Source: Dryococelus australis
Taxonomy: Eukaryota; Arthropoda; Insecta; Phasmatodea; Phasmatidae
DNA: 64,000 nucleotides
NCBI GenBank assembly: GCA_029891345.1
Contig: CM056999.1
Location: 31,058,418 to 31,122,417 of the forward strand
Direction: 5' to 3'
A program made the translations under genes and the position numbers. Shown here piece after piece: positions 32,766 to 44,807 of the stretch; position 1 is the stretch's first letter, and every line of letters starts with the position of its first letter. The notes beneath the pieces were generated by a model. That model was not told where the DNA came from. It worked only from the letters and a program-made list of their open reading frames with translations, and searched no databases.

Positions 32766-33364
32766 ATACCTTTGCCAATGCATTGTGACCACTATTCGGG
32801 GTATCAGGCAGAATACGAAATCTAAGTAAGAAAATGTGAAACTGTTTGCAATGTTGTCTGATGATAAAGGAAACCAGTGTTTTTGTTTTAAAAATGTAAC
32901 TGTATATTTCTCAGGGAGTTAGGTATTTTTGCAAGGAAATAACAATTGATAAAAAACACTGCTTTTCAAAAGGAATAGAACTGCCAATTTCAGGTTTTAT
33001 GAATAAAGTGACATACTCAAATTATGTTTGTTTTTATAAAGAGCACATGAAAAAGTGGGGCACTTCTCATGCAGAAACCTGCATTTTTGTGGAGAAAATA
33101 AAAGCTATTTTTGACAAAAATAAGACCTATTTTTTAAAAAATAACACATATTTTTTAAGAAAAAAAAACACACTACTTTTCAGGTCTCTAATCATTATTG
33201 ATGAAATACCACTACCTACTATCTCTGCTAAATGTCAATTGAATTAATTAGATGGTTAATAGGTGTAAATTACAACATAATCTACAAATATTACTTACAA
33301 CAAAATTATACTATTTTCAAATTGAATATATACTGCAACTAATATTATATCTACAAGTACCAAA
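32766..33364. other. AT-rich stretch, presumed intron
   Basis: Runs of A and T, an 82-codon Lys/Phe-rich frame (32999-33247) that looks compositional. If the exon at 33371-33444 is real, this is the start of the next intron. Confidence 0.35.
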
Positions 33365-33370
33365 ACAAAC

Positions 33371-33444
33371 CTTCTTCCTTTTCTTCATCTGATGATAATA
33401 TAACAACACTTTCTGTTGTTGACATGTTATGTTTCTTAGGTGGG
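33371..33444 (-). CDS. Candidate host-gene internal exon with SUMO-interaction-like motif
   Basis: On the minus strand a very good 3' splice site (pyrimidine tract ending TTTTGTGTTTCAG, AG at 33445-33446) precedes 74 bases that read, after one base completing the previous codon, PPKKHNMSTTESVVILSSDE and then EKEE. The 5' splice site AAG|GTTTGT at 33370 is acceptable though not ideal. VVILSSDEE has the form of a SUMO-interaction motif: hydrophobic patch followed by serines and acidic residues. The entering phase (two bases needed) matches the phase at which the upstream candidate exon 44808-45079 ends, giving a Ser codon across the junction. Function unknown; a nuclear SUMO-related protein is inference. 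Confidence 0.5.
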
Positions 33445-34072
33445 CTGAAACACAAAATAAAATCATTCAACTGCAACATTTAAAAAATGAAAAAACAGCA
33501 CTTTTTTTACTAATTACTACAAAAAGTATAACTTTACATCTTTTATGACAAGAACAAAACTTATTGCATACATCTACTTACTAAGAGCTTTTACGTGATC
33601 CCAGTTACATGTGAAACTAATTCAAGATGTCTACTTTGCATGAAATCTTGTATGGTAATTTCTCGTACAGGACAGATCTCAAAGTTTAGGAGTTAAAAAA
33701 GTCCTATTTTTGTAATCACACAGCCAAACAAATTTATGGAGCAATTGATTTTATTGCTATTTATACTGATAATGAGACTTAACTGGATATCAAGCACAGA
33801 GATTGGAGTAAATCATTACTGAAGATGGAAAGAATAAATCTGACAAAACAGTTGTCACAATTATCAATGTAGAAGCAATCACACTGTGAATTAATGAAGC
33901 AAAATTGTATCTACATTCACAAAAAACTGATTAAAAACAAGTGTGCTTTCATCACAACATAAAATAATAAACATAAATAATTAATTCCACAGTAGTAATT
34001 ACATTGGATTAAAGAAAGGAAATAGTATGTATGAGTGTGTGTGTGTTAATATATAGCACTCACACACAGTTT
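33445..34072. other. AT-rich stretch, presumed intron
   Basis: Poly-A/T rich with no frame. It contains the pyrimidine tract of the exon at 33371-33444 (minus strand). Confidence 0.35.
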
Positions 34073-34910
34073 AATCACATTATTATAACCACCTGAATGT
34101 CTACTACGATGGCACGTGAAGGCCAACGCTACATTGGAACTCACCATCCAAATGAACCAGGGAACATTCAGACAAAGTGTCTACCGAAACATTTTAACAA
34201 ATCCTTCTGCGAATGGTGCTCCACAACAGATGGAGGGTAACTGCACCCATGACTGGAACTTCCTCGACAGTATGGCAACTGGACCACTAGTGATTTATTG
34301 GTGACGGGTACCCTTCTCAGACGAGTCACATTTTCAGCTGCATAGAACAGATGGATGTCAACATGTCTGGCGAGAAACAACACCCTGCATCCATTGCTGG
34401 ACGAACACAAGGCAGTGGGGGCAGTGTTATGGTCTGCGGAATGTTCTAGTGATATTCTCTAGGTAACATGATCTGTGTGGAAAGCATTCTTGATCAATTT
34501 GGTTATGAACCCATCCTCTGCGATCATGTCAACCTGTACATGATGACTGTCTTTCCTCGGGAGGATGGGATCTTCCAGCACGATAAACAGCCTTGCAACA
34601 TGGCTAGAAGTGTCCGCACGTGGCTGGACAAGCACGGTCAAGACTTCAAAGGTCTTCCCTGGCCCTCAAACCGCCGCAATCTCAATCCAGTTGGACATCT
34701 GTGGCACCAACTCAATCGTAGTGTTTGCAGTCTGTCTCCTCCGCCACGCGCCCTTCAACAGCTGTGGGACGCACTGCAGACCGCATGGCTTCAGATACAC
34801 GTGGAGACATATCAGCACCTGACTGAGATACTGCCATCTCGTTTAGCTGCCATCCTTGCTGCAAATGGCAATTACTATGGATATTAGCAGGTGGTCATAA
34901 TAATGTGATT
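34073..34910 (+). mobile_element. Tc1/mariner-type element with terminal inverted repeats
   Basis: Ends 34073-34095 (AATCACATTATTATAACCAC then CTG) and 34888-34910 are inverted repeats differing at one base. Length 838 bp, shorter than a full Tc1-type element, because the N-terminal helix-turn-helix part of the transposase is missing or eroded. The transposase remnant is on the + strand. Confidence 0.85.
34110..34887 (+). pseudogene. Tc1/mariner transposase relic, DD36-type spacing, third catalytic residue lost
   Basis: The first catalytic motif FSDESHFQLHRTDG has its Asp at 34320-34322, after a stop at 34302. The main frame (34468-34887) gives FQHDKQPC with the second Asp at 34582-34584, then RSVRTWLDKHGQDFKGLPWP and NLNPVGHLW. 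Where the family has a Glu (NPIEHLW) this copy has Gly at 34693-34695. Between the second Asp and that position there are 36 residues, unlike the 34 of classical Tc1. The C-terminus (LPSRLAAILAANGNYYGY) is complete. The enzyme would cut and paste the element; this one is dead. Confidence 0.85.
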
Positions 34911-36690
34911 TGTTTGTTTATCGATGTATCTATGTACAAAAAACATTTAAAGACAATTCCACTTAAATCACAACATAAAACAGCAAACCTAATTAATGAA
35001 TTCCACATCTGTAGCAGTAATGTTTACATGGATATATGCACACACATCATAGATAATATAAACATGAAGCAACAGTTGGCGTTTGCAAAATCTACCTTAA
35101 ATCAATAGTGGTAAATGTTAGAAATTTTGTTTTCAAAGTTGAAACGAATGCAGTCTACACATCTACGGCAGTTACAACATATTGGTTTTCAACATAATTC
35201 TTACTTTTATAAACAAAAACTAGTTATAGTTCTTCTGGAGCCTCTGCCGGATGAAGTTGTCTTTCTTTGGCCAGTGCTATGAGCCCTGTTTATAAACCTT
35301 CTGTTTATAGTAACATCCTTTGTATTCTAGACCTTTCTAGTACTACTATTTTGTGATTTTGAAAATTTTGATCTAAGGCATTTGTGAGACCTTTTGAGTT
35401 TTTAAGTATAATACTGGTTGTACAGGCTCCATTACCAAGACCAGGTGCATTAGAGTAGATTAGATTAGTAAACAAAAATAGTAACGGTACAGTAGCCTTT
35501 GTGCACGATGGTAGAAAGTGTTTCTGACAACTAAAAGGGGAAAGTTGTGCTATACTGTTTTTTTTTCCCATTGTAAATTAATATTCCTCATTTATGTTCC
35601 TATGTGGAAACTTTATAACAACTGAAGAATGTTTTCCATATCACTAATTTTGGCATTTTGGGAGCATATGTTTTAGGAGCACTGTTTTAATTTTAGTACA
35701 AATTTTTGATTATGTACATTACCTATGTAGTTTTGATTGAAACTTATAGAATGAAACTGATAGTATTGAAGTGTCTCTTCAATAAATTTACTCTTTCACG
35801 TGATACAAATTTTGTTAATAAAAACTAAGTTACAGACAAATTAATAACCTAGTGAATCAGGAGAATTTTTTTTTGATAACCATTGTCATGTATTTTAATT
35901 TAACATAATTCTTCGCAGTTGTGGAAAAGGGAGAGGGGCGCGCATGGGGCCTGCCACTTTTCTTATTCTTTAATATTGTTCAATATTGTTTTGTTTAGAT
36001 CCTTTGCTGTAAGCCTTGAAATAGTTGTTCTATAAGTACACCTAACTTTGTACTATCCAAAGACTATATATAGTCTCTAATAATGACCTATCCCTGCTAC
36101 CTATATACCTAACCTCTGACAAGCAGCCACAAGCATCATTTGTACTAGTACTCACGTAGTTCGTAATTCGCACAAAAGATGTCAGCAGGTAATCAGTTTC
36201 AGAACAGGACAGCACTACCCATGTAGTTCGTTGTTAAAGGAACAGATGGCTTTGTGATGCATAAATGCCATTAGCAAGTTATTTTTTTCCTTTGCCTAGT
36301 GTTTCCCAGTTCTCTTTATGCTGTAGTAGTGCAATTTTAAAAGAAATACGGCAATTTCAAAAAAAATGAAAGATTCAGGAACACGGGGAAACTACATTAC
36401 ATTTATTTTTCAATGCCAGCAAAACAGATACACTAGAAAATAAAACTTTGCATAAAGTAAAAGAGAATAGTATGTCGCCATTGTTTCCAGCTCCAGGTAC
36501 TTGCAAGGATAAATAGAAAAGTTGCTGTGATGATCTTGTTCAGGTAGTCACAACTAATAATGCCAAAAATGAGGAATGCAGCCTAGTAATAAAAATAGTC
36601 TTCACGCAGCTGTAGCGAAATTAAATACAAACAAAATTACCTATAATGAAGCTAGTCAGAATAGGGATATAGGCATTTTGTGAATCTTCA
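34911..36690. other. AT-rich non-coding stretch
   Basis: No supported gene. An 88-codon minus-strand frame (35305-35571) is Leu/Ser-rich and unrecognised. A short imperfect duplication occurs at about 36153-36172 and 36219-36237 (ACTCACGTAGTTCGTAATTC / ACCCATGTAGTTCGTTGTTA). Confidence 0.35.
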
Positions 36691-38695
36691 ATATGCAAGT
36701 GCATCCATCACAGACGATCAAACACATAAGTTTATTGTGCAATCTGTGGGTACCTAATGAGAGTGGCTTTAAGTTTCATGTACATTCACAGGATGGTCAT
36801 AATTGTTTGTTCCAAAGAAAATTGCAAACTGATATTCGCTGGCTTACTTATAGTGCTAAGGATGATAGTACCTACTGCCGTTTCTATGTACTCTCTGGCA
36901 GAAAAGAAGCTGGAAGGGGGTTACCAAGATCTTGGGGTGCTAATCACCAAACCATTTAATCGGTATAAAAATTCAATTTATGAATTCAATAATCATTCAT
37001 TTTGTCAGTACCACAAACCAGATTTGCTGAAAGCAACCATATTAATGGATGAAATGAAAACATTTAAGTGCTTCTGTTCTGATTGACACACACACAAAAA
37101 AATGGTAGCTTAAAATAAAATGAGGTTTGTTCCAATGGTGAAGACAGTTATATTTTCCAGTCTGCAGAATATTCCCTTACGGGGTCGCCACGCTGATGGC
37201 GAAATGTTAAATGACTTTACTATAGGTCTGGTCAAAGGCGAAGGAAATTTCCACACCCTGCTCAAGTTTCGTGTAAATGCAGGTAACAAAATTTTAGAAG
37301 AACACTTGGCAACAACAGCTATAAATGCAACCTTTATTAGTAAAAGACACAAAATAATCTTATAGAGTGTTGCGGGTCAATTATTCAGGAAAATATTGTT
37401 TCTAAAATAAAAAAAGGCAGGTTTTTTAGTATACTGCTGACGAAGCAATGTCAGCACCCAAGAACAGCTTACTTTGTGTGTGAGATACATGGATATAAAC
37501 AACCAGGTTTACGAGAAGTCTTCTTTAGCTTTATTTTTGTTACAGACTTGACTGGGGAAGGGTTTGCTGAAAGTGTTTTTAGCATGCTCAGAAATCATGA
37601 TATCTCTTTACACGACTTGTGTGGCCAAGACTATGATGGAGGGGCTAACATGGCAGGGAAATATTGATGTGTCCAGGCACACATTCTCTTATTACAGCCA
37701 CTGTCTATTTACACGCAATGTGCTAGCCATTGTCAAAGATGTATGTTTGTAGTTTTACACATTCTGCTACATGAGAAAATTCATTATAGGAAAAAAATTG
37801 CAAAACTCTTCCCAGAAAGCAAAATTATTATAAGACTTAAACCACTTTGCAAGACATGGTGGAAGGAGCATCCGAAACATGCTACCAGCAATCACTGAAA
37901 TTCTAGAGGATGATGCACCTCTGCTTTAACACTGGCAAATTGTATGCTATGTGCCATCACTTAGTTTCAATTTATCATCGCACTGGAAATTACAGTAGAA
38001 TTGCTATCAGTATCCTTACCTCTGTCTCGCCAATTCCAAACTCCTGCAGTAGATTTGTCTGTAGCATACAGAATGGTGAAAAATACAGTAAAAATGCTAC
38101 AGCCGCAGAGCTAATGTTCACACCACTGACCCTGCCGAATATTATTGTGCAACAGCGTATGTGCTTCTGTGAATTTCTTATTTCTGTACTGCATTTTGTG
38201 AATACAAATCATAAAGAAATACTTGTGATAGAAGGTTTAATATCCATGTATCTCACAAAACCTGAATATCACACTGAAAAAATACTGGCAGCAGCAAAGA
38301 AATATGAAAGTGATTTGCAAGATACTTTATTTGAGTTGAGAGAGGAAATTGCATTGTGACAAAGTTACTGGGGAGAGAAAGAAATAAGTAAGCCACCTTT
38401 AGTAGTTGACAGTTTTCTCACAGCCAGTAAGGAATTATTTATTATTTCCAAACATTAAAGTGCATGTTGCACATACTGGTTATATTATCAGTTATAACAT
38501 GCTTAGCAGAAAAATAATTTTCCACACTGAGGCAAGTGAAAACAACTTACCTACATTCTACAATGAAAGTAGAACGACTGAACAGCTTCAGTTTGCTCCA
38601 ATTTTCCAAAACATTGAATTAAACCCTGCAGAACTTATACAAAAGTTTGCCCAGAAACATGGCCATTGTTTGCAGTTGCTCTACGTGTGAAGAAG
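36690..38695 (+). pseudogene. hAT transposase relic of the TTF-finger/DUF4371 (ZMYM1-like) type
   Basis: In order on the + strand: a TTF-type finger region (about 36790-37080, CFQRKL-like, YSAKDDSTYCRFYVL, then NHSFCQYHKPDL); a DUF4371-like part (37130-37660, LRGRHADGEMLND, GNFHTLLKFRVNAGNKILEE and HL, SAPKNSLLCV-like, then LTGEGFAESVF and GQDYDGGANMAGKY); a middle with CKTWWKEHPKHA (about 37840-37880); and a C-terminal dimerisation region (38400-38680, LFPNIKVHVAHTG...NPAELIQKFAQKHG). These motifs match the ZMYM1-like hAT group. Many stops and frameshifts make it a pseudogene. Some insect relatives are domesticated, but this copy shows no sign of it. Confidence 0.8.
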
Positions 38696-39432
38696 ATAAC
38701 ATGAATGTTCTTGAAAATTAAGAATACAAGTGACTGATAATAAGTAATGACAGCTGTAAATTTTCATGAAATTAGCAGTCTATGTTTAGGTTTAGGTATC
38801 ATAATTTCTTGAGAAATGGTCTAAAACAAATCTACTATGATTGACTAAAAAACTATGCAAAAAAAATTGTGTACATTTTAGCTATAATTATGTTGGACAC
38901 TTAAGTAAATGAGATGGACTTACCAAATTAAGTAAAACCAATGTATATGTACCAAATTTTTTTTGTGTTTTGATAGTACTAGGCCTATTAGGGCTGTCGC
39001 TTTCATTTGATATATATAAAATGTTGTGGAAGCATAGGACACATTCAAATATTTGCTAAAGCATTGTGAAAAAATCCACACTACACCAAGGTTTAGAATT
39101 AATATTATTTGTGTATCATCTGAAGCACTGTAATTATTTCTCATAGGGAGTTTCACAATTTCCAGACTTTCTTTAGAATAATCCCCTTCCAACATTGTTC
39201 TGACTTGATTAGAGCCACTAGTCCCTGTCACCTTAATATGATAATTATAATAAACTCCTGCATAGAAACTTGATCGCATCTTCATTGTTCACAGATTTCT
39301 TAACGTCTCAACAAAGGTCTCTGCTATTCTGTTTTTTCCCAATGGTTATCATACATTGAGGAAAATTACTGCCTAAAACTTCTCTCTCTCTCTTTCTCTA
39401 TACCTACCGACACCTACGAGTAAAACCCATAT
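38696..39432. other. AT-rich non-coding stretch
   Basis: Nothing recognised apart from a (TC)n run at 39379-39396. A 121-codon minus-strand frame (38920-39285) has ordinary composition but no known motif. Confidence 0.3.
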
Positions 39433-39480
39433 TTGACCTAGCTAGACCCTCCCCTTAAGTAGTGGTTGGATCCGCCCCTG
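39433..39480 (-). mobile_element. Single hAT-type terminal repeat
   Basis: On the minus strand from 39480 it reads CAGGGGCGGATCCA, the classic terminus of several hAT families. No partner terminus was found in the window, so it is the end of a truncated copy. Confidence 0.45.
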
Positions 39481-41672
39481 ATTCTTGGTCTCGTCTCGAT
39501 TCTTGAAAATATTTCTTATCTCGTCTTGATTTTGTATACTCCAACTACAAAACATGCTTCTCGCACCGTGACGAATAGTTGGCCAGTGATATTTTGCGGC
39601 TAGTTTAGTTGCTTTTGTCATAGGTTGGCAATGCTATGTGTGGTTCAAGCAATGTCTGCTTTGTATTTTTATTATATATCAATTTTAAGCATACCAGTAT
39701 GCACACTCTATACATTTTGATTAGTAAATGTGTGTTAATAATTTGTATTAGCGATAAAATATTTTGGCGATTACATTTATATTTTATACAAATATTTTAT
39801 GGTTCACGTGTCGTCGTAAACGAGAGTCGCCGCGTGAGTGGCTGCTTGTATACGAGCCGGCTAAGCCGTTGAAGGCGACAAGCCACTAAAAGCTGATCAC
39901 CTAGCGTGGCATATAGGACGACTTGGCACAAACATGGGATGCGTTGGCGATGTGCCTTACGAGCGGTTGAGATACAGGAATGTTTATGATTTTAGTAACA
40001 ATTTTTAGCCCTCCCGTTACCTCCTGTTTAACTATGCGAGATTAAATTCTGTTTTGCAAAGAGCACCTATAAAGTTAACGTAACTTTAATTGCTATTATG
40101 TTATTATGCATATGAAGATGTGTGGTCAGCATGTTGCTACGTGGTCCTGGGGTAACGGCTATTCCTGAATGGTTAGCAGTACGTTGGAGCAGCGTGTTCG
40201 CCTTGTTCAGTGGGCACCTCGTGAGTGGCGTGTCAAATAGCTGTTGTGTGCCAGCCGGTGCATTTTGCGACGTCATCTTGAGACACGGGGCTAGCCTGCT
40301 TCATGCAAGTTGTCTCTCGTCTGTCCATGCAGACAGTGTCAACCTACAGGTATGGAGTCAACGTAACTTTAATGTCGCCTAGATTATCCCGGTGAGGTTT
40401 CCACGAGTCATATATTCTCTGTGAACATATTGGTTGCAAATAATTGGCCTCACACACACAACTAAGTCACCTAACGGATCTTGTAAATTATTATTAATAA
40501 CCTCAGCTCAATGGTTAGTTGTTCTAAGTGTTTTAATATTACAAAGGCTGAGAGTTTATTGTGTCCAATATATGTATAATTGTGGCACGGAAAATTTGGT
40601 AGAGTTTTTTAATGCAAACTTTAATGAGCGCCTGTGTACTCAAACGTGTGAATGTATATTTAATAAAACACCAATCAGTGAACTATGTGTTGCTTAATGA
40701 AAATTTACCTAACCTGTGACAATTCAATCTGACGTGATACTAATACAAACATTGAATTAATATCAGAGCAAGAAGGAATTTGTAATTAGGCCCAAAGAGG
40801 GAAAATTATTAAGTCAAGGCCCAGTTGCCATTAGGGTATATATTTAAATACATATGCACGAAGAGTGAGGCACATTTGACATACCCCAATACCCACCGGT
40901 AGAGGGCGTCTCAACACACCTCTAATGATTGCTATTAATTGTTCACCAGGGCACTCAGCTCCATTCCCATATAGACAAATGTTGCTACAGTTTTGTATGT
41001 AAAACTGTGTGTGAATTCATCTGGCATGTAATTTATTTGTTACATTTTTATAAGAGTTTGCATGCAATATCTCATAGGAAACCAAAACCCTGATGGGTTA
41101 CTTCAAGGCAGATTTACCTCAAGTATCAGCGAGTAGGTTCCATTTATTAACAACATACTTGTAGTATTAACAGCACAAAGAGGAAAACGTGACTAAGACA
41201 TAATACAGCTGACAAAATATATTTCATTATAATTACAAATCCAACTCTTGTACACAAACTAACAGAGTACATATAAAGAACTATTACAAGCAAAAATTGA
41301 TGCATGCATCACAAAAACATATGAGATTTCTTATAACAAGTTTTGCTGTAATAAGTCAAAACTACCCTAAATGGGGCAAAACCAGTTTTGAAATGAACTG
41401 ATTTTATTTCCTTTGATTTATAATAATTTGAAAATTTAATTCTAGGAAGACATAGACTTGTCCCAAAAATGTTTGTACTCCAGATAATGCTAAGCAATAT
41501 AAAATAAATAATTCAATATCATGAATGTACAATGATCACATATGTACACATGTTGGAGTCTTTAAATTACGGATAAAGGGGACAAATTAACACAACAGAA
41601 TGGACCGGCAGTACTGACCAAAAGACCAATCAAAAGAATGTGCTTAGGGTCCGGTACGGAAGGGCTAGCACA
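39481..41672. other. Non-coding stretch with a GC-richer patch
   Basis: 39790-39930 and 40120-40340 are CpG-containing and GC-richer than the surroundings, with short unrecognised frames. The rest is AT-rich. I see no repeat partner, splice pair or domain. Confidence 0.3.
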
Positions 41673-42110
41673 TACATTATATGACCAAAAGTATCTAGAC
41701 ACCCCACAAAACATGTCTTAAGTGGTGGAGATTTCGTCTGAAGAGGCATTACACTTAGTGGGCGTACAGAGTTTCACAACTTCCAAGAAGTGTCAGTCAC
41801 TGAAGACAGCTGTGACCACTAATGTACATTTAAAGAGAGCAAAAAATAAGTAATCACCTCACCAACATTGTTGAAAAGCACTAGTTTGTAGGTGGAACAG
41901 ATCTCTTTTGAAGAGGCAGTGGGCGTACAGAGCTTCACACCTTCTGAGAAGGGTCTGTCACTGATGACTACTATGACTACTATTGTACATGGTTCTCCTT
42001 CCTCACGTGCATCTTTTTCAGTGTGCTGTGGGCCATCAGTTACTCTTCATGGATGACAAAGCTACACCTCATTGTACAGTTGTGCCGCTAGCACTGGCAT
42101 CGGCTTGGTG
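41673..42110 (+). mobile_element. Decayed Tc1-type element: one end plus a catalytic motif
   Basis: 41673-41703 reads ATTATATGACCAAAAGTATC then TAGACACC, a typical Tc1-type terminal repeat. At 42036-42080 the frame gives LLFMDDKATPHCT, the second catalytic Asp motif of Tc1/mariner transposases. Between them a segment is duplicated: 41738-41830 and 41908-41996 share GAAGAGGCA, GTGGGCGTACAGAG, TTCACA and TGTACAT. The other end is not visible. Confidence 0.6.
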
Positions 42111-42254
42111 GCGCTAGTGTCGACCTTAAGAACTTTCAATTCGTGTCTGGCTACAATATCCTTGCCGACTTGTTGGGTACCCCTTCTCTTTTCCTACCTT
42201 CACCTTCTCCTTTGTTCCCCTCCCCAACCTGTGCCATTTTGTATTTTTTTAATA

Positions 42255-42653
42255 TTATTTAAGTCGGTGCGCACTTGCTCTCGCCCTTCTCAATCCATTC
42301 AGAACACCAGATGACACCCTTGCTGGAGTTAAGGGACACATGGGTCTTGACCTCAATCGTGAACTTTGCAGTGCCTCATTGAAAGTCTGCATTTCCAAAA
42401 GCGCCTTCGACTGGGCAGCATTCGATGTCTCAGCCAGAAGCTCAAAACTTTTGCTGATTTTCTTACAATCGACAACAGAACCCCCAGCTGCTCCATCAAT
42501 GACTTTTTGTAATTCAAAAGGCGATACTTTTTCGACAGTGAGTCCTCCTATACCTCGGATAACCAAAAAATGTGGCGTTGGTAATTTAACAGCTGTAGAC
42601 TGATGCACTGCAGAAGGGTGCCACCCTTTTGGTGAGTGCTTTTAGAAGCCATG
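42255..42653 (-). pseudogene. Non-LTR retrotransposon ORF1 (gag-like) N-terminal fragment
   Basis: A minus-strand frame gives FLVIRGIGGLTVEKVSPFEL, QKVIDG, KKISKSFELLAETSNAAQSK, then CPLTPARVSSGV. This is the pattern of the N-terminal region of Jockey-like ORF1 proteins (V-SPF-x-I-x-K, later a P-H/LT-LN-x-S-x-GV motif). A likely ATG lies at 42651-42653 but is out of frame by one base, so a frameshift has occurred. The ORF1 protein packages element RNA. Only about 120 codons remain before the frame runs into the pyrimidine-rich tract at 42160-42255. Confidence 0.6.
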
Positions 42654-42899
42654 GTGTAAGCCACCCATACTACAACTCATCGGGCTGCCATTCTGAGAAG
42701 GGGGGGAGGGGGGGGGCGAAGAAAAGAAGCCAGCAGTTATAATCCCTCACGAGCTGTGCTCTTAGGATGGGGACCAACCTCCCACAGACCCAAGCAGTAC
42801 TTAGGAACAGATACACTTAGCCGCTATTCACTGCAAATTACTGCCCCCCAGCACACCGAAGTGTACACTAGGACAAACCAGGGGTAAATTGTACATTTT

Positions 42900-43460
42900 G
42901 AGTGAGACCAGTTTTATTCCCTTACCTAGGAAAATATCCCAGGCTCCCCACTATAAAGGACACACTTTGGTACCCGTTCAGGGGACTTGTGATTGATTAC
43001 ACTGGCCCTCTCCGCACAGCGGTAACACGTCTTCCCGGAGGGTTTAGGCACATGGGCTATTTGGACATGACACCCCGCCCTGCCAAGAAGGCACCACTTG
43101 GTGCAATGTGGGTGTACATGTACGTGGATATGGGCTCCACACCTATGTTTGCCTGCTGGACCCCGCCAGATTGTCACTAACAAAGGCACCATTTATGGTC
43201 ACACAATTTGGAGACAGAACTCATTGGTGAGGACAGACCTTCATTAGGAAGGGCACCCCCCTGTCCTGAGACGATGCTGGAGGTAGGGAAAATGCGATGG
43301 GACCTGGTGAGGTGGAAAGAAAAAGATGAAAGACGAAGAAAGAAGCATGAGATGATGGTCCGGCGAAATTTCAGATCTCGACCACGTCCCTATTAGTAGC
43401 CTCTTACGACAAGCACGGAGTGGTTGTGGTGGTACTGTAAAACCCTGCCATAACACAGGA
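42900..43460 (+). pseudogene. Dispersed coding-like repeat ending in TAGTCTCTTACGACAAGCACGG-type sequence
   Basis: Two frames (42902-43180 and 43208-43396) are open with proline- then Arg/Lys-rich sequence, the second ending FRSRPRPY-stop. Right after the stop comes AGCCTCTTACGACAAGCACG, then a GGTACTGTAAAACCCTGCC-like end. I recognise this tail as one that recurs in insect genomes near non-LTR elements, but cannot name the family. The adjacent ORF1 fragment at 42255 is on the other strand. Protein identity unknown. Confidence 0.35.
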
Positions 43461-43469
43461 GGAAAATAA

Positions 43470-44470
43470 AAATATCACACAGCTGAACACTGACGAAAGG
43501 CAACCTTGAAGCTAATGCTGCATTTAAAACTGATGTGCGCCAGACAAACTTACTACATTGCATGCAATAAGGCCATCTCTCCTCGTACTGCAAGGGTGGC
43601 AATCAAAGATAAATGACCACACATACAATTGTAGAACTATGTGCCAAAAATATGCAGAAATTTAAAACAAGATTGGCATTCAAAGACTTCACTTTGTTTT
43701 GTACTTGACAGAACTACTAGGGTTTATCTCACCATAAGTGAAGTGTCAAAGTTCAAGTGTCAAAGTTAGATTACTAAAGACTAATTGTATTAAAAACTGA
43801 AGGAAATGTATGGTGTCCCACTGAAAACAAATTCTGGGATTTATGCATGCCTTAACAGTGAGGTATTGGTGAGATAGAAGGAATCTTACTGGAGAAGGCT
43901 GTTTCTGAGGGGGGATGCACCCAGTAAAGGAAGAGTTACCTATTACTTAAATTTTAACACATGAAAAACTACACCTTAACTGTTGTGCCAAGTGAATTTT
44001 CAGTAACAAAAAAAAGGTCTTAAAGATTCTCTCTTGTGTACGTAAAGGGTTATTCCATGTCAAGTGAACTAAATACATGGCACTTTTAAACCTGGCCTCT
44101 TTTATTTTTTCAAAGTTGACTAACATAATGTACTACCAGAGGTAGTAAAAACACATCAATTTTCAAATTTTTTGATAATGTGGTTTTTAGTTACAGCTCT
44201 CTGAAATATTAAAAATTTCACATTTTTCAGTTGTCATCTGATTCGAAAATTGACTGTTACTTGTGCTAGAAATGTAATAGAAGGCTGAACTAAAAAGCAT
44301 TTTAACGCCTATATTTCAGGTTTTAGTATTATGTATAGGATTGCCAATTTTAGGAGTAAATTATTTTAAAGATCCCCCTCAAAGTTGATATCTATTATTT
44401 CAAAAAGTGGGTCTTCAAAATTTTTTTAAATATTCATACATAAACTTACATATTTCAGCATTGTTTGTGT
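43470..44470. other. AT-rich non-coding stretch
   Basis: A 14-base direct repeat (AAGTGTCAAAGTT, about 43740-43767) is the only local structure. No frame. Confidence 0.35.
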
Positions 44471-44708
44471 AAGCTATTCATAGTAAAGTGAGCACTTTTG
44501 AAAGCCCTATAATTTGGAATAATAGTAAATAAATATTATTTTATTTTAGTCTTAGACGATAACTTTCGAGTGCAGTTGAATATAGACACTGTGTATATTA
44601 CTTACATGGAGATGTTTATTTTAAATGGTGGTTAAAGAATAAAAGATGGCTGAAAGGAAAAAGTAACTTGGGCCTCAAAATTGCTCACATTACCACGAAC
44701 AGCCTATA
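44471..44708. mobile_element. MITE, family A copy 2
   Basis: 238-bp relative of 25002-25244, same orientation. The ends (AAGCTATTCATAGTAAAGTG... and inverted ...TGTGAGCAATTTTGAGGCC) are more eroded than in copy 1. The interior aligns along its length (AATAAATATT, TTAGTCTTAGACGATAACTT, ACACTGT, TTACATG, GGTTAAA). Confidence 0.8.
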
Positions 44709-44807
44709 AGTCACAATGTTTGCCTCAATCCCTAGCAAATAGTTTGAAATGTGATAACACTACCACTTAAAGAATGCCAGACACAGTTTTCATGTTCAAA
44801 TACTCAC

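Noticed and set aside
35224..35300. Minus-strand acceptor-like site followed by an ALAKERQLHPAEAPEEL-stop frame
   Set aside because: It would fall between the two candidate exons of the minus-strand gene yet ends in a stop; the acceptor is weak and no donor exon is available.
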